This document shows positions 1 through 9,138 of a stretch of 49,219 nt of DNA, in pieces. Made by a program: the position numbers and the translations under genes. A model generated the notes under the pieces. That model was given only the letters and a program-made list of their open reading frames with translations, was not told the origin of the DNA and did no database searches. Source of the DNA: Inquilinus limosus MP06 (GTDB lineage: Bacteria > Pseudomonadota > Alphaproteobacteria > DSM-16000 > Inquilinaceae); assembly GCF_000767795.1 (NCBI RefSeq), contig NZ_JANX01000003.1:1-49219 (forward strand), written 5' to 3'. Within the stretch, counting starts at the first letter, position 1. Every line of letters begins with the position of its first letter.

Positions 1-68
1 GCGAGGGGAGGGGGGACTCGAGAAAACTGACGCTCGTGTCACGAAGCGGCCCGGCCCATGCATCCGCA

Positions 69-1649
69 TCACTTCGTCAGATACGCCCCGGCGAAGATGT
101 TGTTGCCGAGGGGGATCTGGACGAAGCCCTGCACGTTCTTGCGCAGGGCCACCGGATAGGGCGTCTCGTACAGGTACAGGATCGGCCCGGTCTCGGCGTA
201 GATCTTCTGGATCTGCGCGTATTCCTCGGCCCGCTTCTTGGGGTCGCTCTCCTTCTGCGAGGCCTCGAACAGCTTGTCGACCTCGTCGTTCTTCCAGCCC
301 GAATGCAGGGAGTCGATCACCGGCGAATAGGCGAAGTAGGAGGTGATCTCGCTGGGGTCGTTCAGGTCGTCGGTCCAGGCCGCCATCCGCATCGAGAAAT
401 TGCCCTTGCGGTAGCGGTCGGTCAGGGTCGCGTTGTCGACCTGCTCGATGTCCAGCTTCACCCCGATCGCCGCCCACATCTGCTGCACGGCGGCGCCGAT
501 GCCCAGCTGGTCCTGGTTGCCGGGCAGCGCCATGACGCTGGTGGTGAAACCATTGGGGAAGCCGGCATCGGCCAGCAGCTGCTTCGCCTTGGCGACGTCG
601 ACCGGGTACAGCGGCGTGTCGCCGGAATGGTACAGCGTCGCCGAGGACATGTAGGAGGTCTGCGGCTTGCCGACGCCATGGGTGACGATCTGGATGATCG
701 CGTCCTTGTCGACGGCGTAGTTCAGCGCCTGCCGCACCTTCTCGTTCGACAGCGGGTTGTCGCTGCCGTCGGCCAGCTTCGGCCGGACGTTCATGACCAC
801 GTACTGCACCCGGGTCGACGGGTAGAGCTTCATCTGCAGGTCGGCATCGCCCTGCAGCTCGGCCACCCGCGCATAGGGGATGAATTCGGCGCCGTCCAGC
901 TCGCCCGACTGCAGCTTCAGGATGCGGGTGGCGTCGTCCGGGATGATCTCGAAATCGACCGCGTCGAGATAGGGCAGGGGCTTTCCGTCCTCGCCCGGCT
1001 TCCAGTAGTAGGGGTTGCGCACGATCCGCATCGACGACCCGCGCTCCCACTTGTCGAACATGAAGGGGCCGGAGCCGATCGGGTGCTCGGCGAAGGCATG
1101 CGCCTTCTCGTCATCGGTGGCGCCCGGCGTCGCCTCGAAGGCGGCCTTCGGCAGGATCGCGGTGTTGAAGGTCGACAGCGCGGCGATGATCGCGGGGTCC
1201 GGATGCTGCAGCTTCAGCACCACGGTCTTCGGGTCCTGGATCGTCACCTCGGCGATCGAGGCGACCAGGCTGTTCCAGATACCGTTCTTCGGGTTGCGCG
1301 CCCGGTCCAGCGACCATTTCACGTCGTCGGCGGTGATCGGCTTGCCGTCGGAGAACTTGGTGCCGTCGCGCAGGGTCAGGGTGACGGACAGGCCGTCATC
1401 GGAAACCTTCCAGGCGCTGGCCAGGCCCGGCTCCACCGACAGCCCGTCGGCCGAGGGCTGCAGCAGCGTGTCGTAGAGATTGGTCAGGATCCAGATGTCG
1501 ACATTGGCGTCGTTCAGCACCGGGTCCAGGAACAGGCTGTCGGCATAGCGGCCGTACCGCATCTCGCCGCCGCGCTCCACCGCCAGCGCCCCCGCGCTCG
1601 TCCCCGCCAGCAAAACCGCCGCCACGGCTGCCTTCAGCAGCATCCTCAT
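69..1649 (-). CDS. ABC transporter solute-binding protein, family 5 (DppA/OppA-like)
   Basis: A periplasmic binding protein of the peptide/nickel/oligosaccharide family 5, predicted at 526 residues. It should bind a small peptide, sugar acid or oligosaccharide and deliver it to an inner-membrane permease. Residues 1-23 form a Sec signal peptide ending in ALA. The body shows family features: an N-terminal run with LDPVLNDANVDIW, then LASAWKVSDDG and the ITADDVKWSLDRA segment. An upstream in-frame ATG at 1691 exists, but I start at 1649 because GGAGG lies 5 bases before it and the signal peptide then begins directly. No permease or ATPase gene adjoins it inside the window; they may lie beyond the left edge. 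It is divergent from the GntR gene at 1858. The substrate is unknown. Confidence 0.9.
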   Translation of the reverse strand: MRMLLKAAVAAVLLAGTSAGALAVERGGEMRYGRYADSLFLDPVLNDANVDIWILTNLYDTLLQPSADGLSVEPGLASAWKVSDDGLSVTLTLRDGTKFSDGKPITADDVKWSLDRARNPKNGIWNSLVASIAEVTIQDPKTVVLKLQHPDPAIIAALSTFNTAILPKAAFEATPGATDDEKAHAFAEHPIGSGPFMFDKWERGSSMRIVRNPYYWKPGEDGKPLPYLDAVDFEIIPDDATRILKLQSGELDGAEFIPYARVAELQGDADLQMKLYPSTRVQYVVMNVRPKLADGSDNPLSNEKVRQALNYAVDKDAIIQIVTHGVGKPQTSYMSSATLYHSGDTPLYPVDVAKAKQLLADAGFPNGFTTSVMALPGNQDQLGIGAAVQQMWAAIGVKLDIEQVDNATLTDRYRKGNFSMRMAAWTDDLNDPSEITSYFAYSPVIDSLHSGWKNDEVDKLFEASQKESDPKKRAEEYAQIQKIYAETGPILYLYETPYPVALRKNVQGFVQIPLGNNIFAGAYLTK

Positions 1650-1693
1650 CGCGACCTCCACTGTTGATTGAAGCCCCTCCCGGGTCGCCATGT

Positions 1694-1713
1694 GTTCTGG
1701 CGTATTAGAACGC
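1694..1713. promoter_or_regulatory. Candidate operator in the divergent promoter of module A
   Basis: The 208-base gap between the binding-protein gene and the GntR gene contains GTTCT and AGAAC separated by 8 bases (1694-1711). GCGT and ACGC, separated by 6 bases, overlap it (1700-1713). It lies about 45 bases upstream of the binding-protein start, a sensible place for the divergently encoded GntR protein to bind. This is inference from symmetry and position only. Confidence 0.35.
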
Positions 1714-1857
1714 TAACGCTGCGGCGGCGAGAGAGTCAATCGACGTTGGAAGTGCCGGATACGGAAACAAATGCAACATCTTGGCCAGGATCCGGAAACC
1801 ACGTTGCCGCTGCGCGAATGAGTGTGCTAGTCGGTTGATACAGGAGACGACCGCCCC

Positions 1858-2847
1858 ATGAAGCTGCAGATCGACCGCGAGCTGCCGGTGCCCCTCGGGC
1901 TCCAGGTCAAGGGCCTGATCGAATACGGCATCGCCTGCGGTGAGCTGAGCCCGGGCGAGCGGCTGCCCTCGGTGCGCGAGCTGGCGGAGAGGCTGGCGGT
2001 GGCGCCGATGACGGTGGCGCTGGTCTATCGCGGCCTGCGCGAGGCCGGGCTGATCGAGACTCGGCACGGCCGCGGCAGCTTCGTCGCCGAAAGCGGCGAG
2101 CCGCGGCAGCGTCCGCGCACCGAGATCGCCGAGATCCAGCGCCGGCTGGACCATCTGATCGACGATGCCGTGGCGATCGGCCTCACCCCGGCCGACCTGA
2201 CCGGCATGGTCCAGGCCCGGCTGGCGCAACGCCGCCCGCAGCGGCGGGTGCGCAGCGTCGTCATGCTCGGCCTGTTCCGCGACGCCACCCGCGCCTATGC
2301 CGCGGCGATCCAGTCGCGCCTGCCGCCCGGCACCGCGGTGCAGCCGCTGACCATGGATGAGCTGCGCGGCGATGACGTGGCGCGCCGCCGGGCGGCGGAG
2401 GCCGAGCTGGTGGTGACCTTCCCCAACCGCCAGCGCGAGGCCGCGGCGCTGCTGCCGGACAGCCGGGTGATCGCGATCCGCTTCATCCCGTCGGAGGAGA
2501 CGCGGCGCGCCCTGGCCGGGCTGGACCCGCTGGCCCGGCTGGGTATCGCCTCGCGCTTCGCCGACTTCCTGCCGATCATGAAGTCGGGCGTGCAGCGCTT
2601 CGCCCCGCATGTCCGCCAGGTCGCCGCCGCCGCGCTGGGCACGCCGGCGCTGGACGGTGTGATCGACCAGTCCGACGTCGTCGTCCTGTCCACCGGCGCC
2701 GAGAGCGTGCTGCCCCGGCTGCGCCCCGGCGTCCGGGCGATCGAGTACCGGCACAGCCCGGACCCGGTGGATGTCGACCAGCAGATCGTCCCGTTGCTCT
2801 CGCCCGCCACCAAGGGCGTCGCCGAACCGCAGGAGGCCGTGCCGTGA
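1858..2847 (+). CDS. GntR-superfamily transcriptional regulator with a large C-terminal sensor domain
   Basis: A 329-residue DNA-binding regulator. Residues about 10-78 are a winged helix typical of GntR proteins, with LPSVRELAERLAVAPMTVAL as the recognition part and GRGSFVA as the wing. After a linker, residues about 115-310 form an alpha/beta domain beginning RSVVMLGLF. It looks more like a periplasmic-binding/LacI-type sensor than the FCD, UTRA or aminotransferase domains of the other regulators here. AGGAG lies 11 bases before the ATG. Its stop overlaps the start of the creatininase-like gene (GTGA), so regulator and enzymes share a transcript. It probably controls this operon and the divergent binding-protein gene. 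The effector is unknown. Confidence 0.85.
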   Translation: MKLQIDRELPVPLGLQVKGLIEYGIACGELSPGERLPSVRELAERLAVAPMTVALVYRGLREAGLIETRHGRGSFVAESGEPRQRPRTEIAEIQRRLDHLIDDAVAIGLTPADLTGMVQARLAQRRPQRRVRSVVMLGLFRDATRAYAAAIQSRLPPGTAVQPLTMDELRGDDVARRRAAEAELVVTFPNRQREAAALLPDSRVIAIRFIPSEETRRALAGLDPLARLGIASRFADFLPIMKSGVQRFAPHVRQVAAAALGTPALDGVIDQSDVVVLSTGAESVLPRLRPGVRAIEYRHSPDPVDVDQQIVPLLSPATKGVAEPQEAVP

Positions 2848-3545
2848 AGATCAGCGAGATGAACTGGAGCCAGGTGGAGGCCTATCTCCAGCGCGACGAC
2901 CGCGCCGTGCTGCCGCTGGGCAGCACCGAGCAGCATGCCGGCCTCAGCCTGTCGGTCGACAGCATCCTCAGCGAGCGGGTCGGGGTCGAGGCGGCGGAGC
3001 CGCTGGGCGTGCCGGTGTTCCCGGTCGTCGCCTATGGCATCACCCCCTATTTCCTGGCCTATCCCGGCACGGTCAGCCTGCGGGTCGAGACCTATGCCCG
3101 GCTGGTGCAGGACATCCTCGACAGCCTGCACCGCACCGGCTTCCGTCGCATCCTGATCGTCAACGGCCATGGCGGCAACCAGCCGGCCCAATCGGTGGCG
3201 ACGGAATGGATGACCACGCATCCGGGCACGGCGGTGAAGTTCCACAGCTGGTGGAACGCGCCGGAGACCTGGGCCAAGGTGCAGTCGATCGACAGCCAGG
3301 CGTCGCACGCCTCCTGGATGGAGAACTTCCCCTGGACCCGGCTGGCCGGGGTCGACCAGCCGACCCAGCGCAAGCCGATGATCGACTCCGGGCGGATGCG
3401 GGTGATGGACCCCGAGGCGGTGCGGCGCTATCTCGGCGACGGCAATTTCGGCGGCCATTACCAGCGCCCGGACGAGGAGCTGCTGGCGATCTGGCAGGTG
3501 GCCGTGGCCGAGACCCGCGCCCTGCTCGAGGGGCCCTGGGCATGA
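2844..3545 (+). CDS. Creatininase-family amidohydrolase
   Basis: A 233-residue metal-dependent amidohydrolase of the creatininase/formamide-hydrolase family, which cleaves cyclic or linear amides. The first metal motif is GSTEQHAG with E29 and H31, followed by D39; the second is VNGHGGN around H109. The usual HAGExET motif is altered to HASWMEN (residues 155-161): the first Glu is replaced by Trp158 while E160 is kept, so the metal site or substrate may differ from characterised members. It starts with GTG inside the end of the GntR gene and overlaps the next gene by 4 bases (ATGA). Regulator, amidohydrolase and reductase therefore form one coupled operon. I cannot name the substrate. Confidence 0.87.
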   Translation: MKISEMNWSQVEAYLQRDDRAVLPLGSTEQHAGLSLSVDSILSERVGVEAAEPLGVPVFPVVAYGITPYFLAYPGTVSLRVETYARLVQDILDSLHRTGFRRILIVNGHGGNQPAQSVATEWMTTHPGTAVKFHSWWNAPETWAKVQSIDSQASHASWMENFPWTRLAGVDQPTQRKPMIDSGRMRVMDPEAVRRYLGDGNFGGHYQRPDEELLAIWQVAVAETRALLEGPWA

Positions 3546-4567
3546 GCGCGACCACGCCGATCCTGATCTGGGGTGCCGGCGCCATCGGCGGCAGCGTCGG
3601 CGCCGCCCTGCTGCGCGCCGGGGTGGACGTGCTGTTCGTCGACCAGGCCGCCGACCACGTCGCCGCGATCAATGAGCGCGGCCTGCGCATCACCGGCCCC
3701 CTGGCCGAATACGCGGTGCCGGCCCGCGCGGTCACGCCCGACGCGGTCGAGGGCGAGTTCGAGCGGGTGTTCCTCTGCGTCAAGGCGCACCACACCGCGG
3801 CGGCGATCGAGGCGGTGGCCCCGCACCTGGCCCGCTGCGGCTATGTCGCCTCGCTGCAGAACGGGCTGAACGAGCGGGTGATCGCCGGCAGGATCGACAA
3901 GGCCCGGACGATCGGCTGCTTCGTCAATTTCGGCGCGGACTACATCGAGCCCGGCGTGATCCTGCATGGCGGCCGCGGCGCGGTGGTGGTCGGCGAGCTG
4001 GACGGCGAGCGCACGCCGCGGATCGAGCAGCTGCACGGCCTGATGCGGCGGTTCGAGCCGAACGCGGTGCTGACCGACAACATCTGGGGCTATCTCTGGG
4101 GCAAGCTGATTTACGGCGCGCTCCTGTTCGCCACGGCGGTGACGCCGGACTCGATCGCCGATGTGCTGGCGGCGCCGCGCTACCGGCCGGTGCTGACCCG
4201 GCTGGGGCTGGAGGTCGGCGCCGTCGCCGCGGCCGAGGGGATCAAGCCCGAGGCCTTCGACGGCTTCGACCCCGCGGCCTTCCGCCCCGGCGCGCCGGCG
4301 GCGGCGACCGCGAGATCCTTCGACGACATGGTGGCGCACAACCGCAAGTCGGCGAAAAGCCATTCCGGCATCTGGCGCGACCTGGCGGTGCGGCGCCGGC
4401 CGACCGAGGTCGACGCGCAGCTGGGCCCGATCGTCGAGATCGGCGCGCAGCACGGCGTGCCGACCCCGATCACGACTCGGCTGATCGCGCTGATCCACGA
4501 CATCGAGTCCGGGCGGCGCGAGATGGCGCTGACCCTGCTGGACGAACTCGACACGATCGCGGCCTGA
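3542..4567 (+). CDS. 2-dehydropantoate 2-reductase (ApbA/PanE) family oxidoreductase
   Basis: A 341-residue NAD(P)H-dependent ketoacid reductase of the ketopantoate-reductase family. The Rossmann motif GAGAIGG is at residues 11-17, QNGLN at 106-110, and the catalytic Lys of the C-terminal domain is K188 in WGKLIYG. In true PanE the Lys is followed three residues on by a substrate-binding Asn (KxxxN); here that position is Gly192. This, and the catabolic neighbourhood, argues that the enzyme reduces or oxidises another 2-oxo/2-hydroxy acid and is not the pantothenate enzyme. It is translationally coupled to the creatininase-like gene by an ATGA overlap and is followed by a palindromic repeat that could end the transcript. 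Confidence 0.87.
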   Translation: MSATTPILIWGAGAIGGSVGAALLRAGVDVLFVDQAADHVAAINERGLRITGPLAEYAVPARAVTPDAVEGEFERVFLCVKAHHTAAAIEAVAPHLARCGYVASLQNGLNERVIAGRIDKARTIGCFVNFGADYIEPGVILHGGRGAVVVGELDGERTPRIEQLHGLMRRFEPNAVLTDNIWGYLWGKLIYGALLFATAVTPDSIADVLAAPRYRPVLTRLGLEVGAVAAAEGIKPEAFDGFDPAAFRPGAPAAATARSFDDMVAHNRKSAKSHSGIWRDLAVRRRPTEVDAQLGPIVEIGAQHGVPTPITTRLIALIHDIESGRREMALTLLDELDTIAA

Positions 4568-4592
4568 GCGGGGCGATGCCGGATCACGCGGT

Positions 4593-4778
4593 CGTTGCCT
4601 CTCCCGCTTGCGAGGCCTCTTCGGAATGCCCCACCCCACGCCGTCATTGCGAGGAGGCGAAGCCGACGAAGCAATCCAGGGGCCGGTGCGCACCGGCCCC
4701 TGGATTGCTTCGCTGCGCTCGCAATGACGGCGTCAGGAATTCCGAAACGGTCTCGCAGGCGGGAGAGGTCATGCAACG
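4593..4778. repeat. Outer palindrome enclosing a repeat element (nested inverted repeat)
   Basis: The left arm (4593-4630, containing CCTCTCCCGCTTGCGAG) pairs with the right arm (4737-4778, containing CTCGCAGGCGGGAGAGG). Both arms also carry matching CGTTGC/GCAACG outer ends and TTCGGAAT/ATTCCGAA inner ends. Between them lies the complete 94-bp inner palindrome (4639-4732). The arrangement looks like one palindromic element that received another in its loop. It occupies most of the 280-base gap between the ketopantoate-reductase-like gene and the SDR gene. No real gene is visible in this gap. Confidence 0.75.
4639..4732 (+). repeat. Dispersed palindromic repeat, copy 1 (CGTCATTGCGAG family)
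   Basis: A palindromic element bounded by CGCCGTCATTGCGAG and its inverse. Its centre (4667-4712) is a perfect 46-bp palindrome with arms of CGAAGCAATCCAGG type. One arm carries the longer insert GAGGAGGCGAAGCCGACGAAG, given here only by its ends because of length (4651-4670); the other has the short GCTGCGCTC form. Copies 2 and 3 near 42.2 and 47.2 kb are in the opposite orientation. Sequences of this kind are widely scattered between genes in alphaproteobacteria and some other groups. Transcribed, it folds into a strong hairpin and could act as a terminator or an RNA stabiliser. Confidence 0.9.
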
Positions 4779-4847
4779 ACGCCTGGCATCCGCCTGCTTT
4801 GGCGCGGTTCTATCCAAGATGATCGGGCTCCAAGCAGGAGGCTTCTG

Positions 4848-5612
4848 ATGACCCACGACTTCACCGGCCGCACCGTCATCGTCACCGGCGCGGCGCACGG
4901 CTTCGGGCGGGCCATCGCCGCCGCCTTCGCCGGGCGCGGCGCGAAGGTCTGGGCCTGCGACGTGCTGGCGGCGGAGCTGGCCGAGACCGGGCGGCTGATC
5001 GGGCCGCAAGGGGCGGTGCGCGCGGTCGACGTCACCGACCGCGGCGCAGTACAGGCGCTGGTGAAGGAGGCCGAGACGGCGTCGGCCTCAGGCGCGGTCG
5101 ACGTGCTGGTCAACAATGCCGGCGGCGTGCTCGGCCAGGTCGGCCGGCCGATCGAGGAGATCGGGCCGGAGGCCTGGCAGGGCATCTTCGATGTCAACCT
5201 GTCGGGCGCCTTCTGGTGCGCCCAGGCGGTGGCGCCCGGCATGAAGCGCAAGGGCGGCGGCCGCATCGTCAACATCTCCAGCGGCGCCGGGCTCGGCGTC
5301 AGCCTGACCGGGATCCAGGCCTATGCCAGCGCCAAGGCCGGGCAGATCGGCCTGACCCGCCAGCTGGCGCATGAGCTCGGGCCCTGGGGCATCACCGTGA
5401 ACAACGTCGCGCCCGGCTTCGTCCGCTCCAACCCGACGACGGAGCGGCAATGGGAGGCGATGGGCGAGGCCGGGCAGGCGCGGCTGATGAACGCCATCGC
5501 GCTGCGCCGCCTCGGCACGGTCGAGGACATCGCCAACGCCGTGCTGTTCTTCGCCTCCGACGCCGCCGCCTGGATCAGCGGCCAGGTGCTGAGCGTCGAC
5601 GGGGGCAAATAG
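4848..5612 (+). CDS. SDR-family NAD(P)-dependent oxidoreductase
   Basis: A classical short-chain dehydrogenase/reductase of 254 residues. The cofactor motif TGAAHGFG is at residues 13-20, NNAG at 89-92, the catalytic Ser in NISSGAG near 145, and YASAK gives Y159 and K163. The C-terminus ends in the common GQVLSVDGG. Such enzymes oxidise hydroxyls or reduce carbonyls of sugars, polyols or hydroxy acids; the substrate here cannot be read from sequence. AGGAGG lies 6 bases before the ATG. It follows the nested repeat and converges with the importer operon of module B, which ends 5 bases beyond. It may belong to the module A pathway. Confidence 0.92.
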   Translation: MTHDFTGRTVIVTGAAHGFGRAIAAAFAGRGAKVWACDVLAAELAETGRLIGPQGAVRAVDVTDRGAVQALVKEAETASASGAVDVLVNNAGGVLGQVGRPIEEIGPEAWQGIFDVNLSGAFWCAQAVAPGMKRKGGGRIVNISSGAGLGVSLTGIQAYASAKAGQIGLTRQLAHELGPWGITVNNVAPGFVRSNPTTERQWEAMGEAGQARLMNAIALRRLGTVEDIANAVLFFASDAAAWISGQVLSVDGGK

Positions 5613-5617
5613 CCCAG

Positions 5618-6375
<758 letters not shown>

Positions 6376-6379
<4 letters not shown>

Positions 6380-7230
6380 CGGGCGGCCTCCTCGAAGGCG
6401 GCGAGGCCGGCGCGGTCGATCACCGGCAGCCGGTGCGGCCGCAGCCCGTCGAAGCCGGGCATCGAGGCGATCAGGCCCCTTGTGTAGGGATGCGCGGCGT
6501 CGTCCAGCGACCGCAGCTCCTCGACCACCCGTCCGGCATACATGACGAGGATACGGTCGCAGAAGCGGGCGACCATGCGGATGTCGTGGCTGATCAGGAT
6601 CAGGCCGGAGCCGTTCTCGCGCACCAGCCCGTCCAGCAGGGTCAGAACGTCCTGCCGCACGCTGACGTCGAGCGCCGAGGTCGGCTCGTCGGCGATCACC
6701 AGCTTCGGCTTGTTCAGCAGCATCATCGCGATCATGGCGCGCTGTCCCATGCCGCCCGAGATCTCGTGCGGATACAGCGCCATGGTCCGCTCCGGGTCGC
6801 GGATGCGGACATGGCCCAGCATCTCCAGCGCTGCCTTGCGCGCCGCCCGCGCCCCCAGCTTCAGATGCACCCGCGCGGATTCCGCGATCTGCGCCCCGAT
6901 CGGCTTCACCGGGTTCAGCGAATAGCGCGGGTCCTGCAGGATCAGGGCCATGTCGCGGCCGCGGATCCGGGTCAGCTCGCGCTCGGGCAGGGCCAGCAGG
7001 TCGCGGCCGGCGAAGCGCAGGGCGTCGGCGCGCACCTGCGCGCCCTTGGGCTGCAGCCGCATGATGGCGCGCCCGGCCGTGGACTTGCCGGAACCGGATT
7101 CGCCAACGATGCCCAGCCGCTCGCGGCCCAGCGCGAAGGTGACGTCGCGCACCGCCCGGACCTGGTAGCTGCCATGGCCGAAGGTGACCGACAGGTTCTC
7201 GACCTGCAGCATGGGTGCGTCAGCGGGCAT
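6376..7230 (-). CDS. ABC transporter ATP-binding protein (DppD/OppD-like), module B
   Basis: A 284-residue ATPase subunit. Walker [10 protein letters not shown] is at residues 43-51, the Q-loop is in ILQDPRYSLNP around 97-107, the signature ISGGMGQR starts near 157, and Walker B is VIADEP near 178-183. The IRxxDPERTMALYPHEISGG context is typical of DppD-type subunits. The start at 7230 overlaps the permease stop by 11 bases; an in-frame ATG at 7212 is an alternative, and neither has a strong ribosome-binding site, which fits translational coupling. It forms a heterodimer with the product of 5618-6379. The sequence is clearly related to the module E ATPase at 36233. Confidence 0.93.
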
Positions 7231-8113
7231 GGCGGGGGTCCAGCACGTCGCGCAGGGCGTCGCCGAGCAGGTTGAAGGCCAGGCTGGTGGCCAGGATCGC
7301 CAGGCCGGGCATCACCGAGACCCACCAGGCGTCGAGCATGAACTTCCGGCCGCTGGAGATCATCGCCCCCCATTCCGGCGCCGGCGGCTGGGCGCCGAGG
7401 CCGAGGAAGCCAAGGCCCGCCGCGGTCAGGATCACTCCGGCCATCGACAGGGTCAGGCGCACGATCACCGACGGGATGCACATCGGCATGACATAGAGCG
7501 CGATCAGGCGCAGATGGGAGGCGCCGTAGAGGCGGGCCGCGGCGATGTATTCGGCCTGGCGCACCACCAGCGTCTCGGCCCGCGCCAGCCGGGCGATCGA
7601 CGGCCAGGCGGTCAGCGAGATGGCGACGATCGCGGTGCCCAGGCCGGCGCCCAGCGCCGCGGCGAAGGCCAGGGCCAGCACCAGGGACGGGAAGGACAGC
7701 ACGATGTCGGTCGCCCGCATCAGCACGGCGTCGGCCCGGCCGCCGCAATAGCCGGCGACGACGCCGATCAGCAGGCCGATCGGGCCGATGATCAGCGTCA
7801 CCGTGCCGACGATCTGCAGCGTGATCCGGCTGCCCCAGACCAGGCGGCTGAAGATGTCGCGGCCCAGCTCGTCGGTGCCCGCCAGATGCGCCCAGTCCGG
7901 CCGCTGGAGCACGTTGTTCAGGTTCTGCACCGTCGGGTCGTAGGGCGCGATCCAGGGCGCCAGGGCGGCGACCACGACCAAGAGGCCGATCACGGCCAGC
8001 CCGGCCATGCCCAGTTTCTCCCGCCGGAAGCGCCGGATCTGGGCCGACCAGGCGCCGCCGGCCGCCGGTTCCGCCGCGGCCGGCGTCATCGGCTGTTCCG
8101 CCTGCATCGACAT
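7220..8113 (-). CDS. ABC transporter permease (DppC/OppC-like), module B
   Basis: A 297-residue inner-membrane permease. A cytosolic N-terminal segment precedes the first membrane helix (LAVIGLLVVVAALAPW, about residues 39-54). The conserved GTDELGRDIFSRL follows, then four to five further helices and the EAA-type loop that contacts the ATPases. The C-terminal GLGFLGLGAQPP and GDALRDVLDPR motifs are standard for the subfamily. Its ATG shares one base with the stop of the DppB-like gene (TGATG), showing coupling. It pairs with that permease to make the translocation channel. The C-terminal third is strongly similar to the module E permease at 35313. Confidence 0.94.
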   Translation of the reverse strand: MSMQAEQPMTPAAAEPAAGGAWSAQIRRFRREKLGMAGLAVIGLLVVVAALAPWIAPYDPTVQNLNNVLQRPDWAHLAGTDELGRDIFSRLVWGSRITLQIVGTVTLIIGPIGLLIGVVAGYCGGRADAVLMRATDIVLSFPSLVLALAFAAALGAGLGTAIVAISLTAWPSIARLARAETLVVRQAEYIAAARLYGASHLRLIALYVMPMCIPSVIVRLTLSMAGVILTAAGLGFLGLGAQPPAPEWGAMISSGRKFMLDAWWVSVMPGLAILATSLAFNLLGDALRDVLDPRHAR

Positions 8114-9138
8114 CAGCGGGCCTCCCGCGTGCGGGGATCAAGCGCCAGGTAGGCGGCATCGGCCAGGAGGTTGAGGATCATGAAGATCACGCCGATCAAG
8201 AGGGTGCAGGCCAGGATGGCGTTCATGTCGCCGATCATCAGCGCGTTGGTCATGTACTGGCCGATGCCGGGCCAGGAGAACACGATCTCCACCAGCACCG
8301 CCCCCTCCAGCAGATGGCCGTAGGAGATGGCGAGGATGGTGACCAGCTGCACCGCGATGTTCGGCAGGATATGGCCCCAGACCACCGCCGGCAGCCGCAG
8401 CCCCTTGGCCCGGGCGGCGATGATGTAGTCCTGGCCCAGCTGCTCCAGCGTGAAGCTGCGGGTCATGCGGACGATATAGGCCATCGCGGCGTAGGCCAGG
8501 ATGCTGGCCGGCAGGATCAGGTGGCCGAGGGCATTCCAGAAGATCTCGTTCTCGCCGGCAAGAAGGCTGTCGATCAGGATGGCGCCGGTGCGCGGTTCGA
8601 CGATGCCCTCGTAGAACACGTCGATCCGGCCCGGCCCGTCGACCCATTGCAGCCCGGCATAGAACACGATCAGCCCGACGATGCCGAACCAGAACACCGG
8701 CAGGGAATGGCCCAGCAGGGCGATCACCCGGGCGATCTGGTCCAGCAGCGTGTCGCGGTACAGCGCCGCCAGCAGCCCCAGCGGCACGCCGACGACGACG
8801 CTGAGGATGATCGCCAGCGTCGCCAGCTCCAGCGTCGCCGGGAAGGCGGCGGCCAGGTCCGAGACCACGGAATTGCCGGTCAGCACCGCGGTGCCCAGAT
8901 CGCCATGCAGCAGGTTGGTCAGGTAGACCCAGAACTGCTGCGGGATCGGCAGGTCGAGGCCCATCTTGGCCCGCATCGCCGCATAGGCCTGCGGGTCCGC
9001 CAGCTCGCCGACGATGGCGCCCACCGGATCGGACGGCATCAGCCGTCCGATCACGAAGGTCAGGCACAGCAGGACGAACAGGCTGAGAGCCAAGCCGAAG
9101 ACGCGGCGCAGCAGCTTCAGCGGCAGGTCGCGGGTCAT
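8113..9138 (-). CDS. ABC transporter permease (DppB/OppB-like), module B
   Basis: A 341-residue inner-membrane permease. The first helix lies at about residues 12-31, followed by the large periplasmic loop with MPSDPVG and MGLDLPIPQQFW typical of DppB. The remaining helices lie between about 100 and 330, and the EAA loop with AARAKGL is at about 238-257. An inserted hydrophilic segment (about 165-205) is common in this subfamily. Its ATG overlaps the stop of the binding-protein gene by 4 bases. It forms the channel with the DppC-like product. Confidence 0.94.
   Translation of the reverse strand: MTRDLPLKLLRRVFGLALSLFVLLCLTFVIGRLMPSDPVGAIVGELADPQAYAAMRAKMGLDLPIPQQFWVYLTNLLHGDLGTAVLTGNSVVSDLAAAFPATLELATLAIILSVVVGVPLGLLAALYRDTLLDQIARVIALLGHSLPVFWFGIVGLIVFYAGLQWVDGPGRIDVFYEGIVEPRTGAILIDSLLAGENEIFWNALGHLILPASILAYAAMAYIVRMTRSFTLEQLGQDYIIAARAKGLRLPAVVWGHILPNIAVQLVTILAISYGHLLEGAVLVEIVFSWPGIGQYMTNALMIGDMNAILACTLLIGVIFMILNLLADAAYLALDPRTREAR

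Noticed and set aside
36-1667. Plus-strand open frame opposite the first binding protein
   Set aside because: No recognisable domain and biased composition; it mirrors the codons of the real binding-protein gene.
3542-4567. Assignment as panE for pantothenate synthesis
   Set aside because: The Asn of the KxxxN substrate motif is missing and the gene is coupled to a catabolic amidohydrolase and regulator.
4576-4848. Small open frames across the repeat between 4.57 and 4.85 kb
   Set aside because: Their peptides are translations of the palindromic repeat (RHCEEAKPTKQSRG type), a well-known source of false hypothetical proteins.
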